This document shows positions 1-8,536 of a stretch of DNA of 60,904 bases, piece after piece. Each line of letters starts with the position of its first letter. Positions within the stretch are counted from its first letter, which is position 1. The notes under the pieces are model-generated. The model worked only from the letters and a program-made list of their open reading frames with translations, was not told the origin of the DNA and did not search any database. This DNA is from Polyangiaceae bacterium (GTDB lineage: Bacteria > Myxococcota_A > Polyangia > Polyangiales > Polyangiaceae): the NCBI GenBank assembly GCA_013361525.1, contig JABFXY010000091.1, positions 1-60,904 on the forward strand. Reading direction: 5' to 3'. The position numbers and the translations under genes were made by a program.

Positions 1-1371
1 GGTGCCGTCGGAGGCGGCGGTGCTTCCGCGGGCGGCGCATCCGCGGGCGGCTCGAGCCCGGGAGGAGGCGGCGCGGGCGGCGGTACCGGCGGCGCGGGCG
101 GCGGCACGGGCGGCTCCGGCGGACCCGCCGGCACCGGAGGAGACGGCGGCAGCGGCGGATCGCTCCCCTCCGGTGACTGCGATGCGGGCCCGCTCGTCGA
201 GGGCGAGGTTCCCCCGATCGCGAACGCGTGTTCCGACGAGATCAACAGCGACCAGGTCCGCGCCGACGGCCTCGTGAACGGCCAGGAGTACGCGATCGGT
301 GTCGCCGGCGTCGACGACATCGGAAACCCCGGCCCGCTCTCCAACGTCGTGTGCGCGACGCCCGTCGCGGTCGTCGACTTCTTCGACAACTACACGAACG
401 CGGGCGGCCAAGGCGGATGCATCGGCGGGTGCGCGATCGCCGACGCGGGCGTTCCGACGTCGGCGCTCGGCCTCGCGTGTGCGGTCGTGCTCGTCGCTAT
501 CCGCCGCCGCCGTCGCAAGCCGATCCAGGCGAGCAAGATCGTCGGTCCGTTCGTCGGCCTGCTCGTTCTCGCATCGGCGTCGGCTGCGCGTGCGCAAGCG
601 GGCATCCCCGACAGCAACTGGCGTCAACACGACCGGCCGGCGGCTCCGCCCGCGGACACGCAGTTCGCGTTCGAGGTGCGCTTCGGCCCGTATTGGCCGC
701 AGGTCGACAGCGAGCCGGGCCTCACCGGCACGCCGTACGAGGACACGTTCGGCAACGACGGCCTGTTCTATTTCGGCCTCGAGTTCGACTACATGCCGCT
801 GCGCATCCCCTATGTGGGCATGATCGGCGCCGGCGTCGGGTGGGGTTACACGTGGGCGAGCGCACATGCGCTGGCAGAGGGCTGCGACCCCAACACGGCG
901 CCCGACCCCGAAGAAGACGAAGGCGAAGACGATCTCGGCCCCTGCGAGACGGACGACACGACGTCGCTCAAGATCATGCCGATGTACGCGTCGCTGGTGC
1001 TGCGCGCGGACGAGCTCATGCGCCGCACCGGCGTGCCGCTCGTTCCCTACGGAAAGTTCGGCTTCGGCTTCGCGTATTGGAGCTCGAATACGACGTCCGG
1101 CACGAGTCACATCGAGCGTGGTAAGCCCGGCAACGAAGACGATGACCTCTGGGCGCAGGATGTCACAATCGGCCTCACTGCCTCCGCCGGTCTGGCGCTC
1201 GCGCTGAACTGGCTCGACGCGGCCTCGGCCGGCTCGCTGCGTGAATCGACGGGGATCGGCCACGCTTACCTCTTCGGTGAGTGGATGGGCGCGTTCCTCG
1301 ACGGCTTCGGTGGCGGTCAGATGCACGTCGGAACCCAGACCTTCGTCACCGGTCTCGCCTTCGACTTCTGA
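1..1371 (+). CDS. Gly-rich surface protein with MYXO-CTERM-like tail fused in frame to a beta-barrel-type domain (5' partial)
   Basis: The frame is open from the first base, so the N-terminus lies outside the window. Visible in order: a Gly/Ser/Ala-rich linker (residues 1-57), a short fibronectin-III-like stretch ending SNVVCATPV (about 90-122), then Cys-rich sequence, a hydrophobic helix and RRRRRK (about 138-178), which matches the MYXO-CTERM sorting pattern. The frame then continues through a second hydrophobic segment ending SARA-like (AARA) that resembles a signal peptide, and into about 255 residues rich in Gly and aromatics with alternating strands, ending in a C-terminal Phe (FDF), as in outer-membrane barrels. 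Either one fused protein or two genes sharing a frame, the second starting at an internal GTG near 489. The function is unknown. Confidence 0.6.
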   Translation, partial: GAVGGGGASAGGASAGGSSPGGGGAGGGTGGAGGGTGGSGGPAGTGGDGGSGGSLPSGDCDAGPLVEGEVPPIANACSDEINSDQVRADGLVNGQEYAIGVAGVDDIGNPGPLSNVVCATPVAVVDFFDNYTNAGGQGGCIGGCAIADAGVPTSALGLACAVVLVAIRRRRRKPIQASKIVGPFVGLLVLASASAARAQAGIPDSNWRQHDRPAAPPADTQFAFEVRFGPYWPQVDSEPGLTGTPYEDTFGNDGLFYFGLEFDYMPLRIPYVGMIGAGVGWGYTWASAHALAEGCDPNTAPDPEEDEGEDDLGPCETDDTTSLKIMPMYASLVLRADELMRRTGVPLVPYGKFGFGFAYWSSNTTSGTSHIERGKPGNEDDDLWAQDVTIGLTASAGLALALNWLDAASAGSLRESTGIGHAYLFGEWMGAFLDGFGGGQMHVGTQTFVTGLAFDF

Positions 1372-1421
1372 GCGCGCCAAAGTCGGATCGTCACCCTCGG
1401 CTGTTGGTATCCTCGATCCTC

Positions 1422-1940
1422 ATGGGGAATCGGGGAATGGCAGAGTGCGGGCTCGCCGTCGTTTTGGGTCTCGGCGTGACGATCGCGGCGTGTGAGCCGT
1501 GTAGTCCCGACGAATACGAGCCGAACGACGCCGAAGGTGAAGCGAGCGCAGTCGGCGACATCACGACCGACCTCAACGAGATCGACGCCAACTTCGACGA
1601 CCAGCAGGACGCCGACTGCTTTTCGTACGCGATCCCGGAGCCGATCAGCGAAGACCTTCCGATCCTCTACATCGAGTTCAAAGGTGCCGATCGCGAGGAG
1701 CTCGGCGCCACGCTCTCGTTTGCCTGCGACGAGGGCGACCCGGCGATGTTCTTCTGCAACGGCGAAGAGCTCACGGACACGACGTGCTCGGTGAACGGCA
1801 AGGAGCCGCGTTTCCGCGTCACCTACGACTGCGACGACACCTCGGACAAAGTCGGCAAAGCGAGCCTCCGCGTCTGCGTGACGCGGCCCGATCCCGCGAA
1901 GCTCTGCACCGACTACTCGATACGCGCGTACTTCAACTAA
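1422..1940 (+). CDS. Putative lipoprotein, acidic, Cys-rich
   Basis: A 172-aa protein. The N-terminus has a short charged region, a hydrophobic stretch and a lipobox ending TIAAC, so it is probably a lipoprotein. The mature part is acidic (an Asp/Glu-rich segment with a DEYEPND-like start, typical of myxobacterial PPC-like lipoproteins) and contains at least eight Cys, suggesting disulfides outside the cytoplasm. An alternative ATG lies five codons downstream and would still keep the lipobox. I do not recognise a catalytic domain. It lies 50 bases after the preceding barrel-like gene on the same strand. Confidence 0.65.
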   Translation: MGNRGMAECGLAVVLGLGVTIAACEPCSPDEYEPNDAEGEASAVGDITTDLNEIDANFDDQQDADCFSYAIPEPISEDLPILYIEFKGADREELGATLSFACDEGDPAMFFCNGEELTDTTCSVNGKEPRFRVTYDCDDTSDKVGKASLRVCVTRPDPAKLCTDYSIRAYFN

Positions 1941-1989
1941 CGCGATTGCCATTTAGGATCGCGCGAACACCACTTGCGCGGAGGGCAAA

Positions 1990-2007
1990 CCTCGACATTA
2001 CTCGAGG
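1990..2007. promoter_or_regulatory. SoxR-type dyad next to the soxR start
   Basis: CCTCGA and TCGAGG are separated by six bases, giving the 18-bp dyad layout of known SoxR operators (E. coli soxS CCTCAA-N6-TTGAGG). It ends two bases before the proposed soxR ATG, so it would overlap translation initiation or a leaderless start. Inference: autoregulation of soxR. Confidence 0.5.
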
Positions 2008-2008
2008 T

Positions 2009-2482
2009 ATGCCCACCCCGCGCAAAGACGCCAAGCCGGTCCCCAGCGAGCTCAGTGTCGGCGAGGTAGCCGCACGCAGCGGCGTCGCCGTGACGGCGCT
2101 TCATTTCTACGAAGCCGAAGGCCTCATCAAGGGCCGACGTAATGCAGGCAATCATCGTCGTTATCCCCGTGACGTGCTTCGTCGCATCGCGGTCATCAAG
2201 GTCGCGCAGCGTGTCGGGATACCGCTGTCATCGATCCGCGATGCGTTGCAATCGCTGCCGAAAGACCGCACGCCCACAGCCGACGACTGGGCCCGTCTCT
2301 CCAAGAGCTGGCGCGCCGATCTCGATGCTCGGATTCGGCGGCTCACGAGCCTCCGCGACCAGCTCGACGGGTGCATCGGCTGCGGGTGCCTCTCGCTCGC
2401 CGCCTGTCCACTTCGCAATCCATGGGACGTGCTCGCGAAAGATGGGCCCGGTCCGCGCCTGCTCGACCCTGACCCTGATTGA
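2009..2482 (+). CDS. soxR: Redox-sensing MerR-family regulator SoxR
   Basis: A 157-aa protein with an N-terminal MerR winged helix (LSVGEVAARSG, then ALHFYEAEGLI and GNHRRYPRDVLRRI), a long dimerisation helix, and the SoxR [2Fe-2S] cluster motif CIGCGCLSLAAC, which has the exact CX2CXCX5C spacing. SoxR proteins activate promoters with overlong spacers when the cluster is oxidised by redox-active compounds. The start is the ATG at 2009; it gives the usual short N-terminal extension before the HTH. A dyad of SoxR type lies directly upstream, and a second, perfect one drives the nearby convergent NmrA/SDR pair, which is therefore the likely target. Confidence 0.9.
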   Translation: MPTPRKDAKPVPSELSVGEVAARSGVAVTALHFYEAEGLIKGRRNAGNHRRYPRDVLRRIAVIKVAQRVGIPLSSIRDALQSLPKDRTPTADDWARLSKSWRADLDARIRRLTSLRDQLDGCIGCGCLSLAACPLRNPWDVLAKDGPGPRLLDPDPD

Positions 2483-2502
2483 CGTCAGCCGCGTTATGCC
2501 GA

Positions 2503-3249
2503 CTACCCCTGGGCGCGTAGTCTGGTCATGCCTCCATCGACGACGATTTCCTCGCCCGTCATGAATGCCGCGTCGTCCGACGCGAGGAACAGCACCACCT
2601 TCGCGATCTCGATGGGCTGCCCCAATCGCCCGAGCGCGATCCGAGGAATTACCCCTCGAATCGCCTGTTCGAGGCCCTGCTTTGCGTGAATCGGTGTGTC
2701 GATCGGGCCGGGGCTGACGGCATTCACGCGCACCCCCGCCGAAGCCAGCTCGGCGGCCGCAGTTTGGGCGAGCGACCGCAGCCCCGCCTTCGATGCCGCA
2801 TAGGCGCCCGTATACGGCTGCCCGAGCTGATGTGTAATCGACGTATTGAGCACGATGCTGCCACCGCGCGCAATCAGCGGGGCGAAGTGCTTGATCGCGA
2901 GCCAAGGCCCTTTGAGGTTTACACGTATCGATTCGTCGAACGCTGCCTCGTCCATCGACGCGATGAGCCCGTAGCGGGTCACACCCGCATTGAGGAACAG
3001 AGCGTCGACGACGCCGTGCTCCTTCGCGACTCTTTCGGCGAGCCGTTGGATGTCGTCGCCGCTCCCGGCGTCCGAGGCGATGACTGTGGCCTTGCCGTCC
3101 AGCTCGGCGTGTGCGGCGGCGAGCGTCGTCGGGTTCGCGCCGGTCACGATGACCTTTGCGCCCTCGTCCGCGAAGAGCTTTGCCGTCGCGAGCCCGATGC
3201 CGGTCGTTCCGCCCGTCACGACTGCGACCTTGTTCTCGAACCGCTTCAC
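2503..3249 (-). CDS. Short-chain dehydrogenase/reductase (SDR)
   Basis: A 248-aa classical SDR. It has the Rossmann motif TGGTTGIG near the N-terminus, NAG (LNAGVT), a catalytic Ser in LNTSITHQL, and YAASK with the catalytic Tyr and Lys; it ends in the usual VDGGMTR. The GTG start overlaps the stop codon of the upstream gene (GTGA), indicating translational coupling in a two-gene operon. The substrate is unknown. The promoter of the operon carries a SoxR-type operator, so a role in reducing quinones or other redox-cycling compounds is a reasonable inference. Confidence 0.85.
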   Translation of the reverse strand: MKRFENKVAVVTGGTTGIGLATAKLFADEGAKVIVTGANPTTLAAAHAELDGKATVIASDAGSGDDIQRLAERVAKEHGVVDALFLNAGVTRYGLIASMDEAAFDESIRVNLKGPWLAIKHFAPLIARGGSIVLNTSITHQLGQPYTGAYAASKAGLRSLAQTAAAELASAGVRVNAVSPGPIDTPIHAKQGLEQAIRGVIPRIALGRLGQPIEIAKVVLFLASDDAAFMTGEEIVVDGGMTRLRAQG

Positions 3250-4127
3250 GACGCCGCCCTCCCGCCGAAGTCTTCGACGTGCTCGTTTGCCCATTCCCGG
3301 AAGGAACGCGCGGGTCTGCCCGTGATTTGTTGAACCGTGCGCGTGACGCGTTCCGGCGCCGTTACCATGTTTGCCCAGCCCGAGAGCGCCGCGTCCGCGA
3401 AGCTCGGACTGCCCCATGCCGCGATCAGCACCTCACGAGCCTTCTCGGGTGAGAGCTCCTCGTAATGCACCGGCCGTTTCAACGCCTGTCCGATCAGGTG
3501 CACCTGCTCTCGCTGCGTCACCGTCTCCGGACCGGTCAGAACGTACTTCGCGCCGTCGTGTCCATCCTCCACGAGGGTCCGCGCTGCGACCGCCGCGATG
3601 TCACGTTCGTGGATGAGCGACCGGGCCGCGGCGGCGTACGGCCATCGGACGACCCCCTCGTCTCGGATCTGCGAAGCCCACATCAAAACATTCGTCGCGA
3701 AGCCGGTCGGGCGAAGGAATGTCCACTCCATACCGGATCGGACAATCGCCTTCTCCACGTCCGCGTGAAAAAGGCCTGGCTGATCGACGAGGTCGTCATT
3801 CACGCTCGCCGCGGACAAATAGACAATCCGCTTCGCGTGCCGGCCGAACGCTTCGAGGACGGCCGGCGCAGCATCGACACTGAAGAAGGGCCAGACCAAG
3901 AACACAGCGCCGACGCCCTCGAGCCCGCGCGCAAACGTCTCGGGTGCCGCGAGGTCGCCAGCGAGAACCTCCACACCTTCGGGGATACGGGCCGAGGTCG
4001 GATCCCGCGTCAGCGCGCGGACGGCGACGCCTCTTTGTTGGAGCTCGGCGACGACATGGCGGCCGACAGTGCCTGTCGCGCCGGTGACCAAAACACGCTT
4101 CGCAGGGTCATCGTGATGGATGCTCAT
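3246..4127 (-). CDS. NmrA-like NAD(P)-binding oxidoreductase
   Basis: A 293-aa atypical SDR of the NmrA/azoreductase-like type: TGATGTVGRHV nucleotide-binding loop (residues 14-24), then ALTRD, and a C-terminal half typical of the family. It lacks the classical YxxxK active site, as usual for the group, which acts as NAD(P)H-dependent quinone or dye reductases or as redox sensors. First gene of an operon with the SDR downstream (4-base overlap). A perfect SoxR-type palindrome lies between good -35 and -10 elements upstream, so induction by redox-active compounds is likely. Confidence 0.8.
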   Translation of the reverse strand: MSIHHDDPAKRVLVTGATGTVGRHVVAELQQRGVAVRALTRDPTSARIPEGVEVLAGDLAAPETFARGLEGVGAVFLVWPFFSVDAAPAVLEAFGRHAKRIVYLSAASVNDDLVDQPGLFHADVEKAIVRSGMEWTFLRPTGFATNVLMWASQIRDEGVVRWPYAAAARSLIHERDIAAVAARTLVEDGHDGAKYVLTGPETVTQREQVHLIGQALKRPVHYEELSPEKAREVLIAAWGSPSFADAALSGWANMVTAPERVTRTVQQITGRPARSFREWANEHVEDFGGRAAS

Positions 4128-4183
4128 GGGGCCTTTCTTCGGCCACGCGGTCGCTTCCGCGTGTGCCGTGGCCCCAGTGCTAC

Positions 4184-4205
4184 GACCTCGAGTTAACTCG
4201 AGGTC
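4184..4205 (-). promoter_or_regulatory. SoxR-dependent promoter with perfect 22-bp palindrome
   Basis: On the minus strand a -35 TTGACC and a -10-like TAGCAC are separated by 19 bases, the overlong spacer characteristic of MerR/SoxR-activated promoters. The spacer is occupied by the palindrome CCTCGAGTTAACTCGAGG, extended by two more pairs on each side. It sits 57 bases upstream of the NmrA-like gene start. Confidence 0.75.
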
Positions 4206-4211
4206 AAGGCG

Positions 4212-4754
4212 TCATCGGGGTGATGGGCGGCGCGTGGGCTCGATGACGCTCTCGAGCAAACCGACGAGGGCGCGCGCATCGCGGGTATCGATGCCGAGCG
4301 CGACGTTCAGGCGACGGCCATTGCGCCGAACGGCACGAACGGCGGCCCGGTCGCCCTTCGCAATGATCTCGAAGCGATCGAGGTCGGCGGCCGGGACACG
4401 ACCATCGAGGGCGCGCAGCTCGGTCGCGAGCGCGTGGATCGGCTGCCCGAACACGAGCTCGAAGGCGATGAGGCCCGTGATCAGCGTGAGAACGAGCGCG
4501 ATCACGCCGAGCACGATAGGCCCGGCGAGATTACCGTCGGCGGGGTCTGCCTGCATCTGCAGCACCGCCCGTGCGGCGGCGAACCATGCGCTGAATGTCG
4601 CGAGGGCCAGGATGACGTAGCGGATCGTGAGGTAGGGACCGAGTGTGCCTCGTACCCGAGCACGCAGAACGGCGGGCGCCGTTCCCGCTTCGGCGCGCGT
4701 CACGAGCTCGATGATTCGGAGGCGCGGGCCGCCTTGCGCGGCGTCGTTCGACAT
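4212..4754 (-). CDS. Small membrane protein, function unknown
   Basis: A 180-aa protein with two predicted membrane helices (about residues 44-66 and 78-102, the second rich in Val/Leu/Ile, around GPIVLGVIALVLTLITG) flanked by soluble tails. The C-terminal 75 residues are Arg-rich and contain LRALDGRVPAADLDRFEI. No catalytic motif is recognised. The ATG at 4754 is the first start in the frame. It is on the same strand as the NmrA/SDR pair, but that pair has its own promoter just beyond this gene. Confidence 0.6.
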   Translation of the reverse strand: MSNDAAQGGPRLRIIELVTRAEAGTAPAVLRARVRGTLGPYLTIRYVILALATFSAWFAAARAVLQMQADPADGNLAGPIVLGVIALVLTLITGLIAFELVFGQPIHALATELRALDGRVPAADLDRFEIIAKGDRAAVRAVRRNGRRLNVALGIDTRDARALVGLLESVIEPTRRPSPR

Positions 4755-4836
4755 GAGCTCCGCTTCCTCTCACATCTTTGGCCCACGCACCATGCGCGAA
4801 CGGAGCCGAGCGCCGCCGATCGGACGTAGCACACAC

Positions 4837-6078
4837 TCAGGGCGACATCTCGATGCGCATGACGTACGGGCCCGCTCCGTACTCGTCGTCGTGGTACCCG
4901 TCGACGAAGACGTAATAATCGGTATTCGCCGTGACGGCGAACGTGACCTCTTCGGGTGCCCACCAACGCTCCCAGCTGTCCGAGCAGCCGACCTCGGTCG
5001 CGACGCTCTCGCAGCCGGTCCGCACGTGCAACGCGCGGTCGTAACAACCGCTGGCGTAGGGGAACGACGGCTCCAGATTGGGATCTTCGCCGCAGAGCGG
5101 GACGTCGTCGTAATCGAGGCCGATCGTGATTTTCATCGTGCCGTCCGCGGTCGGGCGGACGCGTCGCACGTGGTCCGGCGCGGCGACGATGATGTCGTCC
5201 GGCTGGAGCATGCAGGTGCCCGTGCCGCTGTCGGTCGCACCGACGGTCGAAGCCATCGCCGCGTTGCCCGGCAAGTGAAGGATTTGTCCCGAGCCGATTT
5301 CGATCGGCGTCCCGCCGGCAGCGCCGCTGCACGTATCGAGCGCATCAGCCGCCGCCTCGAACTCGCACGAATCGTTGCACCCGTCACCGCTCACGGTGTT
5401 CCCGTCGTCGCAGTCTTCCGTGCTGTTCAAGAATCCGTCGCCGCACGAGGGCGCCATGCATTGGAGCGTGAGCGAGAAGTCGTCGGAGGACGTGTCGGTC
5501 GCCGAGACGACTGCCCAATAGGTGCCGGCATGCAGCGTTGTGTAGAGCTCGGTCGACTCGATTGCATTCGTGCAAACGTCGTCGGTCGTGCACGCTTCGG
5601 AGCGAAGCGACAGCGCACCGGTGAACGCCGCGTCGCCGCTCAGGGTGAGGATGCCCGAGCACTCCGACTCGATGTCGAGTTGGTAAACGACGTCGCGATA
5701 ACCCGTCTCGAACGTGGAAGGATCGAGGCACCACGTGTCGTAGTCGTCGGTCGCGAGCAGAAGCGTACCGGTCACCGTTACGCTCTCGCCGACGATCGAC
5801 GCGACGTTCGCAGCCGACTCGCACGTATCGTTCGCCGGCGCCGACGGAGGATCGAGCTCGAAGGCTTCGTTGCCCAGCTCGATCGAGCCGTCGGAGGACA
5901 CAAACCTTCCATCCGTGTCGTCGGCGATCTCGTCGTCGATATCGTCGTCGTGATCGGCCTCAGCGCTCTCCTCGTCGTCGACCGCAACGCCGGCGGTGCA
6001 CCCCGGTGCCATGAGCCCGGCAAGAACCAACAACGTCACCCCCGAGAGATCTTTGCCCCAACGCGTCCAGTTCTTCAT
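4837..6078 (-). CDS. Lipoprotein with DUF4215-type Cys-rich repeat
   Basis: A 413-aa protein with signal peptide and lipobox ending LMAPGC, then a very acidic linker (EADHDDDIDDE). Around residues 212-240 is one myxobacterial Cys-rich repeat of DUF4215 type: CGDGFLNSTEDCDDGN followed by GDGCNDSCEFE. The flanking parts are beta-rich with paired Cys (PPC-like segments such as GTYWAVVSATD and TDYYVFVDGY), suggesting an exported, disulfide-bonded protein on the outer surface. Function unknown. Confidence 0.75.
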   Translation of the reverse strand: MKNWTRWGKDLSGVTLLVLAGLMAPGCTAGVAVDDEESAEADHDDDIDDEIADDTDGRFVSSDGSIELGNEAFELDPPSAPANDTCESAANVASIVGESVTVTGTLLLATDDYDTWCLDPSTFETGYRDVVYQLDIESECSGILTLSGDAAFTGALSLRSEACTTDDVCTNAIESTELYTTLHAGTYWAVVSATDTSSDDFSLTLQCMAPSCGDGFLNSTEDCDDGNTVSGDGCNDSCEFEAAADALDTCSGAAGGTPIEIGSGQILHLPGNAAMASTVGATDSGTGTCMLQPDDIIVAAPDHVRRVRPTADGTMKITIGLDYDDVPLCGEDPNLEPSFPYASGCYDRALHVRTGCESVATEVGCSDSWERWWAPEEVTFAVTANTDYYVFVDGYHDDEYGAGPYVMRIEMSP

Positions 6079-6208
6079 GCCCGGCGAGATCGGGACGGCG
6101 CCCCCAAAGCTTAACCCTCGGGATCGCGCTAAAAAAAGGGCTTAAGTCGGAGGCGCGGCGTGCCGCAGCTTCGTTGATGCGTCGGCTCGAGCGGCGCCTG
6201 AGCGCCGG

Positions 6209-6562
6209 TCAGCCCGCCGCCTCGACGACGTAGTAGGCACAACGAAATGCGTCCGTCTTCGTCGACGTTCCGGTCTGGAGGTTCGCCTTGACCGTGGCCT
6301 CGAGCGCCTTCATGCGGGCGAGGTGGTCCTTCGCGGCGGCGGCGTTCGACGTGCGCTCGGCCTCGAGCCAGCGCTTCGACCAAAGATAGACGTCCTCCGC
6401 CGTCGCTCGACCCGCGCGAAAGTCCGCCTCCGTCGCGCTGAACGCGGCCTTGGCGGCTTGGGCCTTGGAGGGAGGAGCAGCCTCGGCGCGCCGCGACCCG
6501 AGGACGGCTGCGGCGATGCCCAAGGGCGCGGCGACGAGCACGGAGCGACGACGACGATTCAT
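6209..6562 (-). CDS. Small exported protein, function unknown
   Basis: A 117-aa protein whose N-terminus MNRRRRSVLVAAPLGIAAA is followed by AEA, a typical type I signal peptide with a strong basic n-region (the run of Arg could allow Tat export). The mature part is a short, Ala-rich, helical region ending in RCAYYVVEAAG. No known domain seen. Confidence 0.55.
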   Translation of the reverse strand: MNRRRRSVLVAAPLGIAAAVLGSRRAEAAPPSKAQAAKAAFSATEADFRAGRATAEDVYLWSKRWLEAERTSNAAAAKDHLARMKALEATVKANLQTGTSTKTDAFRCAYYVVEAAG

Positions 6563-6681
6563 GTCAAAACTCTATGACGCCGCGATGGGTGCGTGAAGGC
6601 GCGCGCCCCAGCGGCACTGTATTCGCTAACGATGGACTGCCCGTTTCGGTGCAGAACCGGGTGGCGCTATGATCCCGAGCG

Positions 6682-7206
6682 GTGAGCCTTCTCGATGACC
6701 TCCGATTCCGTTTCACCGGACGAATGCCGTGCGGATCATGCGGCAAGCAGCTGACATCCCTCGAATACGCGGCGCATGTGAAAGTCGACGAGCGCCCGAC
6801 GCCGAACGGCTCGGAAGTCCGCTGCCGATTTTGCCACCAGTGGGTCACGTTCCGCCGGATTCGTGAGCACGAGCATGCGCACATGCAGCGCGGACCGGAC
6901 GGCCAACAGGAATCACACTTGACGGTGCCACCAGAGAACCGCTTCCGTGGGTCGCTCGAAGGAATCCCGATTCATTATCGCCATCAGAAGTGCGGGCAAA
7001 CGACCACGATGCCCGAGGACATCGTGCGCAGCTACCTCGCAAATCCATTCTTGTACGACGACACATCCTTCTGCAGCGGATGCGGCGACTACGTGCATAT
7101 CGGGACGCTCCAGTGGCTCGATACCGGCGAGACGCTGCTTGTCCACGATCGTCGGCTGAAGGCCGAATACCTCAAACGATACGGTTTACCACCGTGTGCG
7201 CCCTAG
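6682..7206 (+). CDS. Putative zinc-ribbon protein, function unknown
   Basis: A 174-aa cytoplasmic protein with three CxxC pairs (CGSC, CRFC, CSGC), a lone Cys in HQKCGQ and a His cluster HEHAHM. The pattern suggests two or more zinc ribbons. The GTG at 6682 is the chosen start; the second residue block SLLDDLRFRF precedes the first CxxC closely. The gene converges on the next lipoprotein gene, with 31 bases between stops. I recognise no family. Confidence 0.6.
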   Translation: MSLLDDLRFRFTGRMPCGSCGKQLTSLEYAAHVKVDERPTPNGSEVRCRFCHQWVTFRRIREHEHAHMQRGPDGQQESHLTVPPENRFRGSLEGIPIHYRHQKCGQTTTMPEDIVRSYLANPFLYDDTSFCSGCGDYVHIGTLQWLDTGETLLVHDRRLKAEYLKRYGLPPCAP

Positions 7207-7237
7207 AATGCTCGGCTCGTCGAGGGTGACGGTTCGT

Positions 7238-7885
7238 TCAAGGACCTTCGACGACACAGAGTGGAGCAACCGCCGTCCCGGTCGCGTAGCCGGTGAGAAA
7301 CTGAAGGTCGAAGTCGACCTCGACGACGGCGCCATCCCCGAGGTCGATGGTCGTGAACGTGACGGTGCCGCTCTCGGCGCCGAGCCCTGCTCCGGCGCAG
7401 GATTGAGGGACGTCGCCGGTCCAGGCGCTGACGACGCCGTCCCCGATTTCGTGGGTTCCCGGCTCGAGCCCCACGAGGTCGATCTCGATCCGGAAGTGTG
7501 TCTCGGTACCGCAGTCGCCGGCCTGCAGGGCTTCGCAAAATGAAGCGACATCGGTGAGGATGACGGAGAGGTAGTCGTCCCCATCGAAGACCTGATGGCG
7601 CGACACGGCCGACGCGATCGCCTCCTCGGCCGACAAGCCGTTGATGTTCATGTTGGAGTCGATATCCCAGCTCGCGCTGACGGGCCCTGCGCCACCGCTG
7701 CCGCCCGCACCACCACCGCCCTCGCCTCCCCCGCCCTGGTCTCCCCCGCCCAGGCCGGCGCCGCCCGACTCGACCCCGCCCCCATCACCGCCGGCGCCAC
7801 CATCGGTCGACGAATCATCGTCGCAACCCACGACGACGAGACTGGAGATCGAGAGAAGCAAGATGAAGATTCCGTTGGTTCGCAT
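7238..7885 (-). CDS. Lipoprotein with Gly-rich linker
   Basis: A 215-aa protein with a signal peptide and lipobox ending VVVGC, then DDDSS and a 45-residue Gly-rich linker of GGxGG units, the usual tether of myxobacterial surface lipoproteins. The C-terminal 145 residues are beta-rich with four Cys and contain no motif I know. Convergent with the zinc-ribbon gene. Confidence 0.7.
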   Translation of the reverse strand: MRTNGIFILLLSISSLVVVGCDDDSSTDGGAGGDGGGVESGGAGLGGGDQGGGGEGGGGAGGSGGAGPVSASWDIDSNMNINGLSAEEAIASAVSRHQVFDGDDYLSVILTDVASFCEALQAGDCGTETHFRIEIDLVGLEPGTHEIGDGVVSAWTGDVPQSCAGAGLGAESGTVTFTTIDLGDGAVVEVDFDLQFLTGYATGTAVAPLCVVEGP

Positions 7886-8091
7886 CCCGCGAACCTACTC
7901 GGGACGGCCTTCCACACCGGTTAATCCAACTTAATCGTCGTTCGGCGCTGCGCGGCCGAGTTGAGATGCGTCACCTGGACGCCCTTGTCGCGCTCGGCGC
8001 TACCGGCTGGAATGGCGTGCTCGGACCTGATACCGGTGCTGGTCATCTCACCCGCCGCACGATACTCGGCAGACACGACGAGACCTCGAGC

Positions 8092-8535
8092 ATGAACAAC
8101 ATCGCGCAAACAGCTCTAGCAGTTGCCGTCCTCGCTTTTGGCTGGCAGACCCTGACAGCCTGTGGAGATTCCGGGGACGGCGATGGTGGCTCCGGCGGAA
8201 CGGGCGGTGCCGCCGAGGCGGGAGCGCCCTCGACGGGCGGAGCGGCCTGCGAAGCGACGCCTGCCTGGCACTGCACCGATCCGGCGTTCGACGGCGGGCC
8301 GGGAGCCTGCATCGACTACTACGCCCCGGATCAGGAGACGGCGGAATTCTACTGCGACTCACTCACCGACTCCTATGTCGATCCCGGCCCGTGCAACGTC
8401 ACCAATTCCGGAGGCGGGTGCGAAACCACCACTGCCGATTGCAAATCGATTATTTGGGATCTTCAGAACACGCCGCAGGCCGAGTTGATGGAGACGTGCG
8501 CGTCTCTCGATACCGACTACGTCCCTCCCCCGTGA
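8092..8535 (+). CDS. Small Cys-rich lipoprotein
   Basis: A 147-aa protein starting at ATG 8092, with hydrophobic signal and lipobox ending LTAC followed by GDSGDGDGGSGG, a short Gly-rich tether. The mature domain has eight Cys, including CEATPAWHC and a CETTTADC pair. Unknown function. It converges on the tandem lipoprotein pair; the stops are one base apart. Confidence 0.65.
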   Translation: MNNIAQTALAVAVLAFGWQTLTACGDSGDGDGGSGGTGGAAEAGAPSTGGAACEATPAWHCTDPAFDGGPGACIDYYAPDQETAEFYCDSLTDSYVDPGPCNVTNSGGGCETTTADCKSIIWDLQNTPQAELMETCASLDTDYVPPP

Positions 8536-8536
8536 G

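Noticed and set aside
4645..6114. Long plus-strand frame opposite the DUF4215-type lipoprotein
   Set aside because: Arg/Val/Asp-rich sequence without domains; it is the mirror of a well-supported minus-strand gene with signal peptide and Cys repeat.
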